From: Legionella maceachernii
GTDB lineage: Bacteria; Pseudomonadota; Gammaproteobacteria; Legionellales; Legionellaceae
DNA length: 64,000 bases
NCBI RefSeq assembly: GCF_900167045.1
Contig: NZ_FUXJ01000002.1
Location: 332,528 to 396,527, forward strand
Reading direction: 5' to 3'
Shown: positions 1 to 10,388 of the stretch, one piece after another
How positions within the stretch are numbered: the stretch's first letter is position 1
Layout: the number at the start of each line of letters is the position of its first letter
Translations under genes and position numbers: made by a program
Notes under the pieces: generated by a model
The model's input: only the letters and a program-made list of their open reading frames with translations
Database searches by the model: none
What the model was told of the DNA's origin: nothing

Positions 1-140
1 AGGTGAGCTATCACTTAACAGGAGAATTATTGCTCGTTTTTTGAAATGTTAGATCGTTTTTAATCCTAAACTCTGGACAAGAGAAATATTTTTTACCATC
101 ATTGATGATTCTAAAACAGAAAGAAAAAATGAGGATCAGT

Positions 141-647
141 ATGGAAAAAATAAGAATAGCAATCGTTGGCCTCCTTTTAATGAGTTTGTGCCAATTGACC
201 ACAGCAACACAAACAAGCAAACCGGAATCGATTGATAACGCCAATCAGAAAGCCATTTTATTTTATGTGAACGCGTATCGAGCTAAACACGGTTTAAAAC
301 CGCTCAAACTCAATAGGTTAATGTCAGAAGAAGCAGCAAAACATAGTCGTGATATGGCCAAACATGCTATCCCCTTTGGACACAAATACTTTGACAAACG
401 CATTCATCGCCTATTTGCCAAAATTAAACAGTGCCAGGGAGGATCTGAAAATGTCGCTTACAATTATAGAGACGGAGAAGAGGTTGTACGCAATTGGTTA
501 ACGAGTCCAGGCCATCGGCGAAATATTATGGGAAATTATAATTTGACGGGTATAGGGCTAGCACGAGACAAAAAAGGGAAACTTTATTTCACTCAAATCT
601 TTTTACGTACAACCAATCCAGTTTATCAAGCAAAATCAATAGGATAG
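141..647 (+). CDS. Secreted CAP/SCP-domain protein
   Basis: The protein has 168 residues from the chosen ATG. The reading frame extends 39 bases further upstream, but this ATG has a GAGG ribosome site six bases ahead and begins a normal signal peptide (Met-Glu-Lys-Ile-Arg, then a hydrophobic run ending near Thr-Ala-Thr). After the signal comes a CAP (SCP/PR1, YkwD-like) domain. The family landmarks are visible: an N-terminal helix with NAYRAKHGLKPL, the GSENVAYN block, and GHRRNIMG followed by TGIGLAR. The CAP fold is known in secreted proteins of varied function, so a periplasmic or extracellular place is the firm part and the activity is open. It stands alone; the next gene starts 85 bases on in the same direction. 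Confidence 0.85.
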   Translation: MEKIRIAIVGLLLMSLCQLTTATQTSKPESIDNANQKAILFYVNAYRAKHGLKPLKLNRLMSEEAAKHSRDMAKHAIPFGHKYFDKRIHRLFAKIKQCQGGSENVAYNYRDGEEVVRNWLTSPGHRRNIMGNYNLTGIGLARDKKGKLYFTQIFLRTTNPVYQAKSIG

Positions 648-732
648 CTTAATATTTTTAACGGTGATGGTTGCTCTTTTGCAGGAAGTAATACATAGTG
701 TAGGTTAGACTGTAGCAAATGTGGAAGAGTAA

Positions 733-1620
733 TTGGAAAGAATACAAAGTTTAAAGTTAGGATTACTTTATGGTGTGATATCCGCGTTTTCCTTTGCGAC
801 GATGTCTGTTTTTGTTAAAAAAATTGGGGGTTTATTACCCACTTCACAGTTAATATTTTTCCGATTTGCCATTAGTTTAATGATTCTCCTCCCTTGGATT
901 ATTACGGATAAAACATTCCGTTTAAAGGTAGAGCACCCAATGCAATACGTAGTGCGAATTTTAGCAGGATTAATGGCATTGTTTTGTGTTTTTTATGTTG
1001 TAAAATTTCTTCCACTTGTCGATGCGCTTTTATTGAATAATACTGCGCCTCTATTCGTTCCATTAATTGCCTGGGCTCTGCTTGGCGCTAAAACGCCTAA
1101 AAAAGCAATTTTAGGGATTATAATAGGTTTTTTAGGAGTAGGATTAATTCTTAATCCAGGCCATGAAATTTTATCTTTTGCCTCCGTTATTGCACTTGCT
1201 TCTGGTTTTCTGACCGCCCTAGCTATCGTACAAATGCGGATCATCAGTAAGAGCAGTTCTACGAAACAAATGTTATTTTATTACTTTATGATCAGTACGT
1301 TAGCATCGGGTTTTGTGGCAGCTCTTCAGTGGGAATCCCCAGAGTCATCTGAGATTTGGCTATTTTTGCTGGCAATTGGGGTGTTTGGAACTTCTTATCA
1401 GATTTTTGCTACGTTATCTTATGCTACGGCTCCCGTGCGCTTAATGTCTCCGCTTGTTTTTCTGATTGTTGTTTTTGGCGGGTTTTTTGATTGGCTAATT
1501 TGGGATTACGTTCCTAATTTATTCACATTATTAGGCGCAATATTGGTTATTATAGGAACGATTATTACGGTTTACTTTGGTCACAAAGAAATTGATTTTT
1601 TAAAAAATAACCAGAGGTAG
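733..1620 (+). CDS. EamA/DMT-family transporter
   Basis: This is a 295-residue inner-membrane protein with about ten hydrophobic segments in two similar halves, the normal size and layout of the drug/metabolite transporter (EamA, RhaT-like) family. The first helix (GLLYGVISAFSFATMSVFVK) and the later ALLLNNTAPLFVPLIAWALL stretch are typical. It probably exports a small metabolite, but the substrate cannot be read from the sequence. The start is a TTG preceded by GGAAGAG at six bases; no ATG fits better. A hairpin directly after the stop separates it from the converging glutathione transferase gene. Confidence 0.85.
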   Translation: MERIQSLKLGLLYGVISAFSFATMSVFVKKIGGLLPTSQLIFFRFAISLMILLPWIITDKTFRLKVEHPMQYVVRILAGLMALFCVFYVVKFLPLVDALLLNNTAPLFVPLIAWALLGAKTPKKAILGIIIGFLGVGLILNPGHEILSFASVIALASGFLTALAIVQMRIISKSSSTKQMLFYYFMISTLASGFVAALQWESPESSEIWLFLLAIGVFGTSYQIFATLSYATAPVRLMSPLVFLIVVFGGFFDWLIWDYVPNLFTLLGAILVIIGTIITVYFGHKEIDFLKNNQR

Positions 1621-1646
1621 TCCGTATAACCTAAGTCATACGGACT
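1619..1646. terminator. Hairpin between convergent genes
   Basis: Nine-base perfect stem AGTCCGTAT/ATACGGACT with a ten-base loop lies between two converging genes. There is no clear U-tract on either side, so it is a plausible bidirectional terminator rather than a textbook one. Confidence 0.5.
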
Positions 1647-1659
1647 GATAGAGCCATTG

Positions 1660-2277
1660 CTAAGCAGCCATTTCTAAACTTTCTTCTTTAAGCGATTTAA
1701 CAATCGATGGTTTGTGATGTAGCTCTGAAAAATAGCGTGTTAAATGAGTGAGTTCTTTGGTATCAATTCCCATTTTAGAAGCCCATAAAAGCATGACAAA
1801 TAAATAGGCATCTGGCATCGTGAAGTGATCGCCCGCTATAAAATTCGTTTTACCCAGCTGTTTATTAACATAACTGAGTTTTGATTTAATTGCAGGGATA
1901 AAAATTTTTTCTCTCATTTCAGAAGTAATAGCTGGATTGAATAAATTACCAAAAGTCTTGTGCAATTCAGTGGAAATGTAATTTGACCATCCGAGCACCG
2001 TGTAACGCGACAAATCTCCGATTGGAGGGCATAATTTTGTTGCTTTAAATTCATCCACTAAGTACATCTGAATAATAAGATTTTCAGTAAGAATTTGCTT
2101 ATCATTTAATTGAAGAGTAGGTACGGCACCTTTTGGGTTAACGGATAAAAAATCGTTGTTTTTCTCAGTTTTTTTCGTTTTTAGATCAACAGATTCGTAT
2201 TCACAATCTAATCCGATTTCATTAATGATAATGCGTACAGCAAGTGAACAAGCACCTTGAGTATAGTAAAGTTTCAT
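1660..2277 (-). CDS. Glutathione S-transferase-like protein
   Basis: The protein has 205 residues from the ATG that begins MKLYYTQGACSLAVRI. An AGGAT ribosome site sits just upstream, and the ten extra codons in the open frame look non-coding. The N-terminal thioredoxin-like domain shows the start typical of bacterial beta-class GSTs (strand, then Gly-Ala-Cys-Ser), the cis-proline NPKGAVPTL motif and the glutathione-contacting LTENLIIQMYL helix. The C-terminal half is the all-helical GST domain with the GDHFTMPDAYLF element. It should conjugate glutathione or bind a hydrophobic ligand in the cytoplasm; the substrate is unknown. It converges on the EamA gene. Confidence 0.85.
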   Translation of the reverse strand: MKLYYTQGACSLAVRIIINEIGLDCEYESVDLKTKKTEKNNDFLSVNPKGAVPTLQLNDKQILTENLIIQMYLVDEFKATKLCPPIGDLSRYTVLGWSNYISTELHKTFGNLFNPAITSEMREKIFIPAIKSKLSYVNKQLGKTNFIAGDHFTMPDAYLFVMLLWASKMGIDTKELTHLTRYFSELHHKPSIVKSLKEESLEMAA

Positions 2278-2356
2278 GGTTATCCTTTTTTTGTAGTTAC
2301 CTTTCATTTGTAGCTTGCTTTATGAATAACTACAAGTCTCTGAGGCATTCTATACT

Positions 2357-3601
2357 TCAAATCTTTTCATTGTCCTTTGTGAGAAGGAGGGCGCCCGTTA
2401 AAAAAATAAAATACGCGAAACCCGTCAATGCGCAGTAAAAACCAAACAGGCTATTACTATGCGATTGATATAAATGATTCGCTATTTCTATTCCCACAGC
2501 TTGAGTACACATCCCAATCATACTCATCAAGGCAGAAGTGGTTCCTTTGCCAACGGGGGTACAAAAAAGAATAAATCGGTTGAGTGGTGCGCCAGCGATG
2601 CCCAATCCAAAAAAGTAGATAATGAAACCCGGTAGCAACCAAATAAAAGAATTGCTTAATGCAAACGGAAGGATAAAGCTCGCGAGTAAACCCACTCCTA
2701 AAATAATGGAGCCCAGACGGAGGATTTTTTTCACGGTACCACGGTGAGTCAAGCGCTGAAGGACCCAATTACCCATGATGGTCGCTCCAAACAAAGGCAC
2801 TTGCCATAAACCATACTGGATAACAGATAATTTTGCATCGGCAATTAAAATGACCGGGGCAAGGGCTATCCATGCCACACAAGGTAATCCCATTAACCCG
2901 AGAGCGATTGATCCAAACATAAAAGGGGCATTTGTGAATAAATTTTTATAATTATTGAAAACAGTTCGCGGTGCCAATGAGACGCGTTGAATTTTTTGCC
3001 CATCCCTTTTAGTTTGCCCAATTGGTTCAGGCATGAATCGCCATAAACCCCAAAGTGCAAAGAGAGCGAAGGTACCGATAAGCACAAAAATCAGTCGCCA
3101 ACTGAAGTAGTGAATAAAAGCAGCTCCCAGCAATGGCCCTAAGAGGGGTGCGATTGTTGACACATTAGCCATAATGGCAATTAAGCGAATGGCATCCATC
3201 TCCGCGAAAATTTCTTGCAAGGTGGCATAGCCAATAACCCCAATGAAACATAAGCCCATCCCTTGAAAGAAGCGGGCAACTAAAAATTGATCAATCGAAT
3301 TAGAACAAGCAATCGCTGCGGTGCAAAGAAGAAAGAGTAAAGCACCTGAAAGCATAACAGGTCGTCGGCCATAGCGGTCAGAAATGGGTCCAAGGAATAA
3401 TTGCAAACTGGCCCCTCCTAAAATATAGGCAGTAAGAGAGGTAGCGACTGCAGTTTCTGGTCCTTTAAATGATTCAACGACTTTAAGCATGCCTGGCATG
3501 ATCATGTCGTTTGCCACATAAGTAAGAAATTCGTAAAGCACTAGAAAGCAAGCGAATACCAGGGCTTGTTTACGTGTAATAGGAATAAGTGGTTGAGCCA
3601 T
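2357..3601 (-). CDS. MdfA-like MFS multidrug exporter
   Basis: This 414-residue, twelve-helix major-facilitator protein resembles E. coli MdfA in length and in motifs recalled from that protein. The first helix has VLYEFLTYVANDMIMPGM, which contains the membrane Glu and Asp positions important in MdfA. Motif A is LGPISDRYGRRPVML and motif C is IAPLLGPLLGAAFI. It is expected to export cationic or neutral drugs in exchange for protons. The start ATG has only a weak purine stretch upstream. It is divergent to nothing obvious and reads towards the GST gene. Confidence 0.85.
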   Translation of the reverse strand: MAQPLIPITRKQALVFACFLVLYEFLTYVANDMIMPGMLKVVESFKGPETAVATSLTAYILGGASLQLFLGPISDRYGRRPVMLSGALLFLLCTAAIACSNSIDQFLVARFFQGMGLCFIGVIGYATLQEIFAEMDAIRLIAIMANVSTIAPLLGPLLGAAFIHYFSWRLIFVLIGTFALFALWGLWRFMPEPIGQTKRDGQKIQRVSLAPRTVFNNYKNLFTNAPFMFGSIALGLMGLPCVAWIALAPVILIADAKLSVIQYGLWQVPLFGATIMGNWVLQRLTHRGTVKKILRLGSIILGVGLLASFILPFALSNSFIWLLPGFIIYFFGLGIAGAPLNRFILFCTPVGKGTTSALMSMIGMCTQAVGIEIANHLYQSHSNSLFGFYCALTGFAYFIFLTGALLLTKDNEKI

Positions 3602-3748
3602 GGTGGTTCTCTATAAGATGATTGTTCAAGCTAAGTAATTATACTTTAAGAATTGCCAAACTGCTTATTATATACTCATGACACTTCGTCTTGTTAAGTA
3701 TCTTGGATATCGGAGCTTTTCGTTAAATTTTAGATTGTATCAAAAGCA

Positions 3749-3946
3749 TTATTCTTTCTTTTTTATTCTCTGCTTATACCAGTTAACTAGCGTAGACCAA
3801 AATGCAGCAATACTCACAAGGAGTGTGAAAAGTAAAACAGCTATGACCATTTGAAAAACAGAGAAATTCAGTGCGTCACGAGACACAAACAAGCCGGTTA
3901 TTGACCCCGCTATAACGAAAAGCACTCTGACTAGCCATCCTATCAT
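3749..3946 (-). CDS. Small two-helix membrane protein
   Basis: This 65-residue protein has two hydrophobic segments (about residues 4-22 and 30-50) and a basic tail (KQRIKKKE). It begins 33 bases after the stop of the Na+/H+ antiporter gene on the same strand, so it is probably its operon partner. I do not recognise a family. The spacing, composition and intact frame argue for a real gene, perhaps an accessory or stabilising peptide of the antiporter, which is inference. Confidence 0.6.
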   Translation of the reverse strand: MIGWLVRVLFVIAGSITGLFVSRDALNFSVFQMVIAVLLFTLLVSIAAFWSTLVNWYKQRIKKKE

Positions 3947-3979
3947 TCTATTCTTCCTATGAGCAAACGAACTAGTTTT

Positions 3980-5635
3980 CTATTCTAATTTAAATTTATG
4001 CGGAGTACTGCTTACGGTAGAAAGTTGCCTTAAATCAAGTCTAGCAATGATTGTCATCATCGTGGTGTTATTGATTTTACGTTGCTTTCTAAGCAAGCGT
4101 AATTCTTGACGCGCACCCTCCAGGGCTGAAAGTCGGAGTTGCTGTTCAAATTCTATTGCTTTCATGCTGGTTAATTTTTCATCTTCGGCACCAATATTTG
4201 CGGCAATGTAATAATTGAGGCCGGCTATAAGCGAATTACCTACTTCCAGGCAGAGCGCTGCATCTTGCTCACTGGCGTTTGCACACAAAAGTTGCATTTG
4301 ATTGGCAATGGCCTTAACCCCTGCTTGAGCTGCAGCAATACGGGCTTCATTTTCTTCATTACTAGACGATTTATGAATAAGCGTATTTAGTCCCGGCAAA
4401 ACTAAAGGAAGGGCTACTGTGCTGATAAGCAGAGAACAAAGAACGACACCAACGACTAAAATCACTAAAAGATCGCGTTCCGGAAAAGGAGATCCATCAT
4501 TCATTAACGCGGGCAAAGATAAAATAGCGGCTAAAGCAATGGCCCCCCGTACTCCGCCCAAAGAAATGACGGTAACGATTCGTAAATTTGGCCAACGCCA
4601 AGTCGTATGACGATGCCGAGCGATTAAAACTTCAAAAGGAATGGTTAAATAAATCCAAAGCATGCGAAGCAAAGCCAGGGTTATTGTGATGAGAGCAACC
4701 ATTTTTGCGCAATCGAACAAGCTGTAGCCGGTGTTGGCTAATAACTCGATGGAATGAGGTAGATATAATCCTAAGAGAATGAAAATGAGTCCATTTAAAG
4801 TGATATCAAGCATCCCCCAAACAAAATGACCTTCAATACGCATTCTTGCTAAGGTTCTATCTAAGAAACCTGCTTTATCCACTGTAAAGCCAGCAGAAAC
4901 TGCAGCCAGTATTCCCGAGAAGCCTAATTTTTCCGCGGTCAGATAGGCGGTAAAAGGTAAGAGTAATAAAAGCAAATTTTCAGTGGTTGTTTCATGCTCG
5001 TTTTTTCGCGTCAATTGACCAAGCAGAGTAATGAAAAGATAAGTTAAAATAACCCCAACGATTATTCCACCAAAACCAACGAGAATAAGACTAGTCATTG
5101 CTTTACTCAATGAAAAAACGCCAGTGAGCATAGCAGCGACAGCAAATTTAAATGAAACAAGCCCAGAAGCATCATTTAAAAGTGCTTCTCCTTGTAAGAT
5201 ATGTAGAATTCGCTCGGGTATTCTTACCTTGGCAGTCATTGACCTTAGGGCGACTGCATCAGTAGGAGATAAGGCTGCAGCCAAAGCAAAAGTAGCGGGT
5301 AATGGCAGTGTTGGAATGAGCCAATGAACTAAGTAACCAATGCCTGCAACAGTAAAAAAAACGAGACCAATGGATAAAGTAATAATAACACGTTTATTCG
5401 ATAGAAATTCTCGTTTAGGGAATTGCCAGCTATCATTAAAAAGCAACGGTGGAATGAATAACAGCATGAACAATTCAGGATTGAAGCCAATGTGAAAAAC
5501 TGGAAAAAAAAGAGCAATAAAAGCCCCTAAACTAATCTGAATAATGGGTGTAGGCAGTGAGGGTATAAATCGCGAAATAACTCCGGACACAACCATTAAA
5601 AGCAAGAGAATAAGACACACCAAAGCACTTTCCAT
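3980..5635 (-). CDS. CPA1-family Na+/H+ antiporter
   Basis: This 551-residue protein has about a dozen membrane helices up to residue 410, then a cytoplasmic helical tail of about 130 residues. The family signature ALSPTDAVALRSM (the ion-binding Asp region) and the LLNDASGLVSFKFAV helix are clear, as is LGGVRGAIALAA near the end of the membrane domain. It should exchange Na+ (or K+) for protons across the inner membrane. The start ATG has GGAG about eleven bases upstream. A small membrane protein gene follows 33 bases downstream. Confidence 0.88.
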   Translation of the reverse strand: MESALVCLILLLLMVVSGVISRFIPSLPTPIIQISLGAFIALFFPVFHIGFNPELFMLLFIPPLLFNDSWQFPKREFLSNKRVIITLSIGLVFFTVAGIGYLVHWLIPTLPLPATFALAAALSPTDAVALRSMTAKVRIPERILHILQGEALLNDASGLVSFKFAVAAMLTGVFSLSKAMTSLILVGFGGIIVGVILTYLFITLLGQLTRKNEHETTTENLLLLLLPFTAYLTAEKLGFSGILAAVSAGFTVDKAGFLDRTLARMRIEGHFVWGMLDITLNGLIFILLGLYLPHSIELLANTGYSLFDCAKMVALITITLALLRMLWIYLTIPFEVLIARHRHTTWRWPNLRIVTVISLGGVRGAIALAAILSLPALMNDGSPFPERDLLVILVVGVVLCSLLISTVALPLVLPGLNTLIHKSSSNEENEARIAAAQAGVKAIANQMQLLCANASEQDAALCLEVGNSLIAGLNYYIAANIGAEDEKLTSMKAIEFEQQLRLSALEGARQELRLLRKQRKINNTTMMTIIARLDLRQLSTVSSTPHKFKLE

Positions 5636-5760
5636 GATTGCTATTACTCCAGACCTATTTAACGAAACGATTTGCGCAAAGATTATCGCGCGTTAACACA
5701 TATTAATCAAAAAAAGGTAAAATATAAAATTTTAGCGGAGTAGGTCGAGTAGGGCAGAGT

Positions 5761-5808
5761 AAACGCATCTAATTTTTGCACAGAAATACTTATCTTTTTG
5801 CCTATTTG
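5761..5808 (+). repeat. Left arm of 48-bp inverted repeat
   Basis: This segment is an almost perfect reverse complement of 6438-6485 (one or two mismatches near the inner end). The arms bracket about 630 bases holding the DUF167 gene and a REP-like palindrome. Each arm is too long for a terminator and has no coding content. Confidence 0.85.
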
Positions 5809-5930
5809 CAGGGTACAAAGCGCTGAACGCAGACTATTGGGTTTGATATAGTACTTTTAGGTGTCTTTACTCGGGAGTAAATTTAATTCGCACGTGACCT
5901 CCCAACTCTTGGCAGTAACTCCATCAAGGA

Positions 5931-5989
5931 GATCCTTCGCTTCGCTCAGGACGACAATACCTCTGTCATCCTAAGCAAAAGCGAAGGAC
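5931..5989. repeat. REP-like palindrome
   Basis: An imperfect inverted pair: GATCCTTCGCTTCGCTCAGG and its complement-like partner GTCATCCTAAGCAAAAGCG, separated by nine bases. A further fragment with the CATCCTGAGCGAAGCG core lies near 11,612. The whole stretch from 5636 to 6076 is otherwise non-coding. Confidence 0.7.
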
Positions 5990-6076
5990 ACGGATTATCC
6001 AAAGAATCTAGGAGTCTCTCCATCACTGGCTCCTTAGGGAGGTCGAAAGAATAATGCTTTTAGGAGAATGCTGCTA

Positions 6077-6352
6077 ATGTGGTATAAACACGAGGCTGAC
6101 GTCATCACGATTTGTGTCTATGTGCAACCTGGGGCAAAAACGACTGAGATAGTAGGTGTATACGGTGACGCGCTTAAAATCCGTTTAAATGCTCCACCTA
6201 TTGCAGGAAGGGCAAATGAAGCACTATTAAGCTATATAGCCAAGGGCTTTAATGTCCCTGTGCGTCAAGTCAAATTGGTGCGTGGAAGTAAAGTCAGGCA
6301 TAAAAAACTTACCATTACGGGGAGTTCTGTTTATCCAGAAGAGTTTTTCTAA
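6077..6352 (+). CDS. DUF167 (YggU) family protein
   Basis: The protein has 91 residues from the ATG that begins MWYKHEADV; the TAGGAG ribosome site lies ten bases before it and overlaps an earlier in-frame ATG, so the later one is preferred. The DUF167 signature is plain: VQPGAKTTEIVG, then LKIRLNAPPIAGRANEALL and VRGSKVRHKKL. Members are small conserved cytoplasmic proteins of unknown function, often near YggT. Here there is no such neighbour, and the gene lies between the arms of a long inverted repeat. Confidence 0.88.
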   Translation: MWYKHEADVITICVYVQPGAKTTEIVGVYGDALKIRLNAPPIAGRANEALLSYIAKGFNVPVRQVKLVRGSKVRHKKLTITGSSVYPEEFF

Positions 6353-6437
6353 TTAAGCTATGTGAACTCTTTGTTTGCCGTTGAGCTATAATTACCAACT
6401 GATCTGATTGGATTGTAGGACCGGCGTTAAAGCGTGG

Positions 6438-6485
6438 CAAGTAGGCAAAAAGATAAGTATTTCTGTGCAAAAATTAGATGCGTTT
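6438..6485 (-). repeat. Right arm of 48-bp inverted repeat
   Basis: Reverse-complement partner of 5761-5808, ending about 78 bases before the ribF start. The left copy carries a five-base insertion just outside the shared core, after AGGGC. Confidence 0.85.
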
Positions 6486-6562
6486 GCCCTGATTTTAGGT
6501 TATTACATTTTTCAATCGAGGATAAACTCGGTATAATCTTTTCTTTTTAGATTTTGATAAAT

Positions 6563-7516
6563 ATGAAGCTGTTGCGTGGACTGACTGAGGTTCCTTATTT
6601 TGCGAATGGCAGTGTAGCGGCTATTGGAAATTTTGATGGAGTCCATCTTGGGCATCAAGCGTTACTCGCTACGTTACGTGCACAAGCTGATGCACTTCAA
6701 TTACCTATGGCGGTTCTCGTCTTTGAGCCACAGCCTGCTGAATATTTTCGAGGGCCGCAAGCACCTGCTAGGCTGACAAGCTTACGTGAAAAGACAGAGG
6801 TGCTGAAGTCTTGTGCAGTCGACTATCTGTGCTGTCTTAAATTTAATGAAGCTTTTGCCTCGCTTCCGGCTGAAGATTTCGTCCAGCGTTATTTCTTTTC
6901 CTGGTTGCACGCGAAATATGTGTTAATCGGAGAAGATTTTCGCTTTGGATATAAGCGGTTAGGTGATGTCCAATTACTGCAACGACTTGGTGGTAATCAA
7001 GGATGTGTTGTTGAGACTTTTCCTGATTTTTCGATTAATCACCATCGCGTAAGCTCAACTAAAATCAGAGAGGCATTGGCTCAAGGGCACCTTGAGCATG
7101 CATCTGCACTGCTTGGCAGAACGTTTAGCCTCTGCGGCCGAGTCGTTAAGGGAAATGAACGCGGAAGACAATGGGGTATTCCTACCGCTAATTTAACCAT
7201 GCATCGCTTGGCGTTACCTCTAAAGGGGGTATTTTGTGTCAAGGTTCGCAGAGCGACGGGTGAGTGGTTAACCGGTGTGGCAAATTTAGGGAGTAGACCC
7301 ACGGTTGATGGAACGAAAAATATACTTGAAATTCACTTATTTGATTTTGACGGCAATTTGTATGGTGAGATGTTACAGGTGTTTTTCTTGCACAAATTAC
7401 GTGATGAGGTTAGATTTTCATCAGTAGAGACCTTGATTAAGCAAATCCATGACGATATTGCTGCGGCGAAAGCGCAATTTCGCACATGTCGATTTGAATT
7501 TAATTTAACCGATTAG
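6563..7516 (+). CDS. ribF: Bifunctional riboflavin kinase/FAD synthetase
   Basis: The protein has 317 residues from the ATG beginning MKLLRGL, which matches the usual family start; a TTG nine bases earlier is less likely. The N-terminal FAD synthetase (nucleotidyltransferase) domain shows AAIGNFDGVHLGHQAL and the SSTKIREAL block. The C-terminal flavokinase domain shows GRQWGIPTANLTM and GVANLGSRPTVDG. It converts riboflavin to FMN and then FMN to FAD in the cytoplasm. It is followed, 73 bases on, by ileS and lspA, an order common in gammaproteobacteria. No strong ribosome site is visible. Confidence 0.95.
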   Translation: MKLLRGLTEVPYFANGSVAAIGNFDGVHLGHQALLATLRAQADALQLPMAVLVFEPQPAEYFRGPQAPARLTSLREKTEVLKSCAVDYLCCLKFNEAFASLPAEDFVQRYFFSWLHAKYVLIGEDFRFGYKRLGDVQLLQRLGGNQGCVVETFPDFSINHHRVSSTKIREALAQGHLEHASALLGRTFSLCGRVVKGNERGRQWGIPTANLTMHRLALPLKGVFCVKVRRATGEWLTGVANLGSRPTVDGTKNILEIHLFDFDGNLYGEMLQVFFLHKLRDEVRFSSVETLIKQIHDDIAAAKAQFRTCRFEFNLTD

Positions 7517-7589
7517 CCTTCCTAAGTTGGAATTGGCAAAGACGATAGGTTGACCTATTACCATTTAACGCGTTAACAGAGTAAGCATA

Positions 7590-10388
7590 ATGGCAGAATA
7601 CAAAGATACTTTAAATTTACCTGACACTTCTTTTCCAATGAAGGCTAATCTTGCCCAGCGCGAGCCCCAAATGTTAGCGAACTGGGAAACCGAAAGTATC
7701 TATGAAAAAATAAGACAAGCAAGCAAAAAATTAAAGCGTTTCATCCTGCATGATGGGCCTCCGTATGCTAATGGTCATTTACACTGCGGCCATGCACTTA
7801 ATAAAATTCTCAAAGACATTATTACTAAATCGAAAGCATTGAGCGGATTTGATTCTCCCTTTGTTCCTGGTTGGGATTGTCATGGATTGCCAATTGAGTT
7901 GAATGTGGAAAAGAAAGTGGGCAAAGCCGGCATGAAAATCAGTGCGAGTGAATTTCGTGCTAAATGCCGTGAATACGCAGCAAGCCAAATTGATATCCAA
8001 CGTGAGGAATTTAAACGCTTAGGCGTATTTGGTGATTGGGCACATCCCTATGTCACTATGGATTATTCTTATGAGGCAAATATCATTCGTGCACTGGGTA
8101 AAGTCATCGAAAATGGGCATCTGCAGCAAGGATTTAAACCGGTTCATTGGTGTATCGAGTGTGGGTCTGCATTGGCCGAGGCCGAAGTGGAATATGAGGA
8201 CAAAACTTCACCCTCCATCGATGTGGCATTCTACGCCATTGAGCCTCAGGACATTTTGAATTTGATTGCAAGGAATTTACCTGTAAAGCCGGTCATTGTT
8301 CCTATCTGGACAACAACCCCTTGGACACTACCGGCCAATGAAGCAGTTTGCTTACATCCAGAATTTGGCTATGTTTTAGTGGATACAGGGGAAAATTATT
8401 TTTTACTCAATGCGGATTTGCTTGAGTCTGTCATGGCTCGTTACGGCATCAAGGACTACACTATCCTAGGCCAAATAAAAGGAAAAACGTTTGAGAAAAT
8501 TGCATTAAAGCATCCATTTAACGACCGAGAAGTGCCCATTATTCTGGGTGAACATGTTACTACTGACTCAGGCACTGGATGTGTTCATACTGCACCTGCT
8601 CACGGACCAGAGGATTATCAAGTAGGCCAGGCTTATCATCTCCCGCTGATTAATCCAGTGATGGTTAATGGCTGCTACGCGAGTGATGTTCCTTTATTAG
8701 CTGGGGTTTCTGTTTTGAAAGGGAATGAGCAAATTATCGAAATATTGCGTGAACGCCATGTGCTTTTGCACCTCGAATCAATTCGTCATAGTTATCCTCA
8801 TTGCTGGCGTCATAAAACACCCATGATTTTTCTTGCCACACCTCAGTGGTTTATAGCCATGGATAAAAATGGCTTACGTCAGGCCATTAAAGCAGAAATT
8901 GAAAAGGTCAATTGGGTTCCCGACTGGGGTAAAGCACGCATCGCAACTATGGTTGAGACCAGACCTGATTGGTGTATTTCCAGGCAACGCGCTTGGGGTA
9001 CTCCCATGCCTTTGTTTGTACACAAGTCAACGAGAGAACTTCATCCTAAGTCTGTTGAATTAATTGAGAAAATAGCCTTAAAGGTTGAGCAAAGAGGAAT
9101 TGATGCGTGGTTTGATCTCGATGTTGCTGAATTTTTAGGGACTGATGCAAAGGAATACGAAAAAATTAATGACACTCTTGATGTCTGGTTTGATTCTGGC
9201 GTATCTCATTACTGTGTGCTAAAGCAAAATGAAGCATTGGGTTTACCCGCTGATGTGTATTTTGAAGGTTCAGATCAGCACCGTGGTTGGTTTAATTCAT
9301 CACTGACTACAGCAGTTGCTATTTATGGTCATGCTCCTTTTAAAACGGTATTAACTCACGGTTATACTGTGGATGCGGAAGGAAAGAAGTTATCGAAATC
9401 CAAAGGTAATTACATTGCTTTGGATAAATTAGTTGCTCAACACGGTGCTGATATTTTGCGTTTGTGGGTTGCCTCCACGGATTATCGTCATGAAGTAAGT
9501 ATTTCGGAAGAAATTATCAAACGCAATGCAGATGCCTACCGTCGTATTCGTAATACAGCTCGTTTTTTACTGGCTAATTTGTTTGATTTTGTCCCCGAGG
9601 AGCATACGCTCGATACATCTAAGTTGATTGAACTCGATCGCTGGGCGATTAAGCGCTGTCAAGACTTGCAAGAGGAAATTAAAGAAGCGTATAAGAATTA
9701 TTACTTTCATGTGATCTATCAAAAAATTCATAATTTCTGTGCAGTTGATATGGGTAGCTTTTATTTGGATGTGATTAAGGATCGCCAATACACCACAGCA
9801 AAAGACAGCTTAGCAAGGCGCTCATGCCAAACGGCAATGTATTATATTATCCACGCCCTTACTCGCTGGCTAGCTCCTATTTTGTCTTTTACAGCGGATG
9901 AAATCTGGCAGTTCATACCGGGTAAAAAAAGTGAGTCCGTATTTCTTGAGCAGTGGTATGAACAATGGCCACAAATTCAAAATGTTGATATGCCATTTTG
10001 GCAGCAATTGCAAATTGTTCGTGATGAAGTGAACAAGGCCCTTGAAAGTAAACGCAAAGAGGGAGTAATCGGCTCCGCTTTGGCCGCAGAGGTCATTGTT
10101 TACGCGGGAGAGTCGCTTTTCCCTCTTTTAAGCAAGCTGGGGGATGAATTGCGTTTTGTCTTTATTACTTCTTCTGCTATTGTAAAACCAATGAGTCAAT
10201 GTGAAGCTCATGCTTTGAGAAGTAATGAATTCGATTTAGCAGTTGCAGTTCGAGCCAGCGATTATGAAAAATGCAGCCGCTGCTGGCATCGTCGAGAAGA
10301 AGTGGGTTCAGACGCCGAGCATCCTGAATTGTGTCAACGATGCATCGGCAATATTAGTGGTCGTGATGAGGTGAGGCATTTCGCATGA
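7590..10388 (+). CDS. ileS: Isoleucyl-tRNA synthetase
   Basis: This 932-residue class I aminoacyl-tRNA synthetase has the usual length for the bacterial type. The HIGH motif is HCGH at residues 65-68 within [16 protein letters not shown], and the KMSKS loop is KLSKS at 600-604. The editing (CP1) domain has [13 protein letters not shown] and the [16 protein letters not shown] block. A C-terminal zinc site has cysteines at 895, 898, 915 and 918. It charges tRNA-Ile and clears Val-tRNA-Ile. The stop overlaps the start of lspA (ATGA), so the two are translationally coupled. Confidence 0.97.
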   Translation: MAEYKDTLNLPDTSFPMKANLAQREPQMLANWETESIYEKIRQASKKLKRFILHDGPPYANGHLHCGHALNKILKDIITKSKALSGFDSPFVPGWDCHGLPIELNVEKKVGKAGMKISASEFRAKCREYAASQIDIQREEFKRLGVFGDWAHPYVTMDYSYEANIIRALGKVIENGHLQQGFKPVHWCIECGSALAEAEVEYEDKTSPSIDVAFYAIEPQDILNLIARNLPVKPVIVPIWTTTPWTLPANEAVCLHPEFGYVLVDTGENYFLLNADLLESVMARYGIKDYTILGQIKGKTFEKIALKHPFNDREVPIILGEHVTTDSGTGCVHTAPAHGPEDYQVGQAYHLPLINPVMVNGCYASDVPLLAGVSVLKGNEQIIEILRERHVLLHLESIRHSYPHCWRHKTPMIFLATPQWFIAMDKNGLRQAIKAEIEKVNWVPDWGKARIATMVETRPDWCISRQRAWGTPMPLFVHKSTRELHPKSVELIEKIALKVEQRGIDAWFDLDVAEFLGTDAKEYEKINDTLDVWFDSGVSHYCVLKQNEALGLPADVYFEGSDQHRGWFNSSLTTAVAIYGHAPFKTVLTHGYTVDAEGKKLSKSKGNYIALDKLVAQHGADILRLWVASTDYRHEVSISEEIIKRNADAYRRIRNTARFLLANLFDFVPEEHTLDTSKLIELDRWAIKRCQDLQEEIKEAYKNYYFHVIYQKIHNFCAVDMGSFYLDVIKDRQYTTAKDSLARRSCQTAMYYIIHALTRWLAPILSFTADEIWQFIPGKKSESVFLEQWYEQWPQIQNVDMPFWQQLQIVRDEVNKALESKRKEGVIGSALAAEVIVYAGESLFPLLSKLGDELRFVFITSSAIVKPMSQCEAHALRSNEFDLAVAVRASDYEKCSRCWHRREEVGSDAEHPELCQRCIGNISGRDEVRHFA

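Noticed and set aside
6353..6562. FMN riboswitch ahead of ribF
   Set aside because: The conserved RFN-element stems are not visible; the stretch is mostly the arm of the inverted repeat and AT-rich leader.
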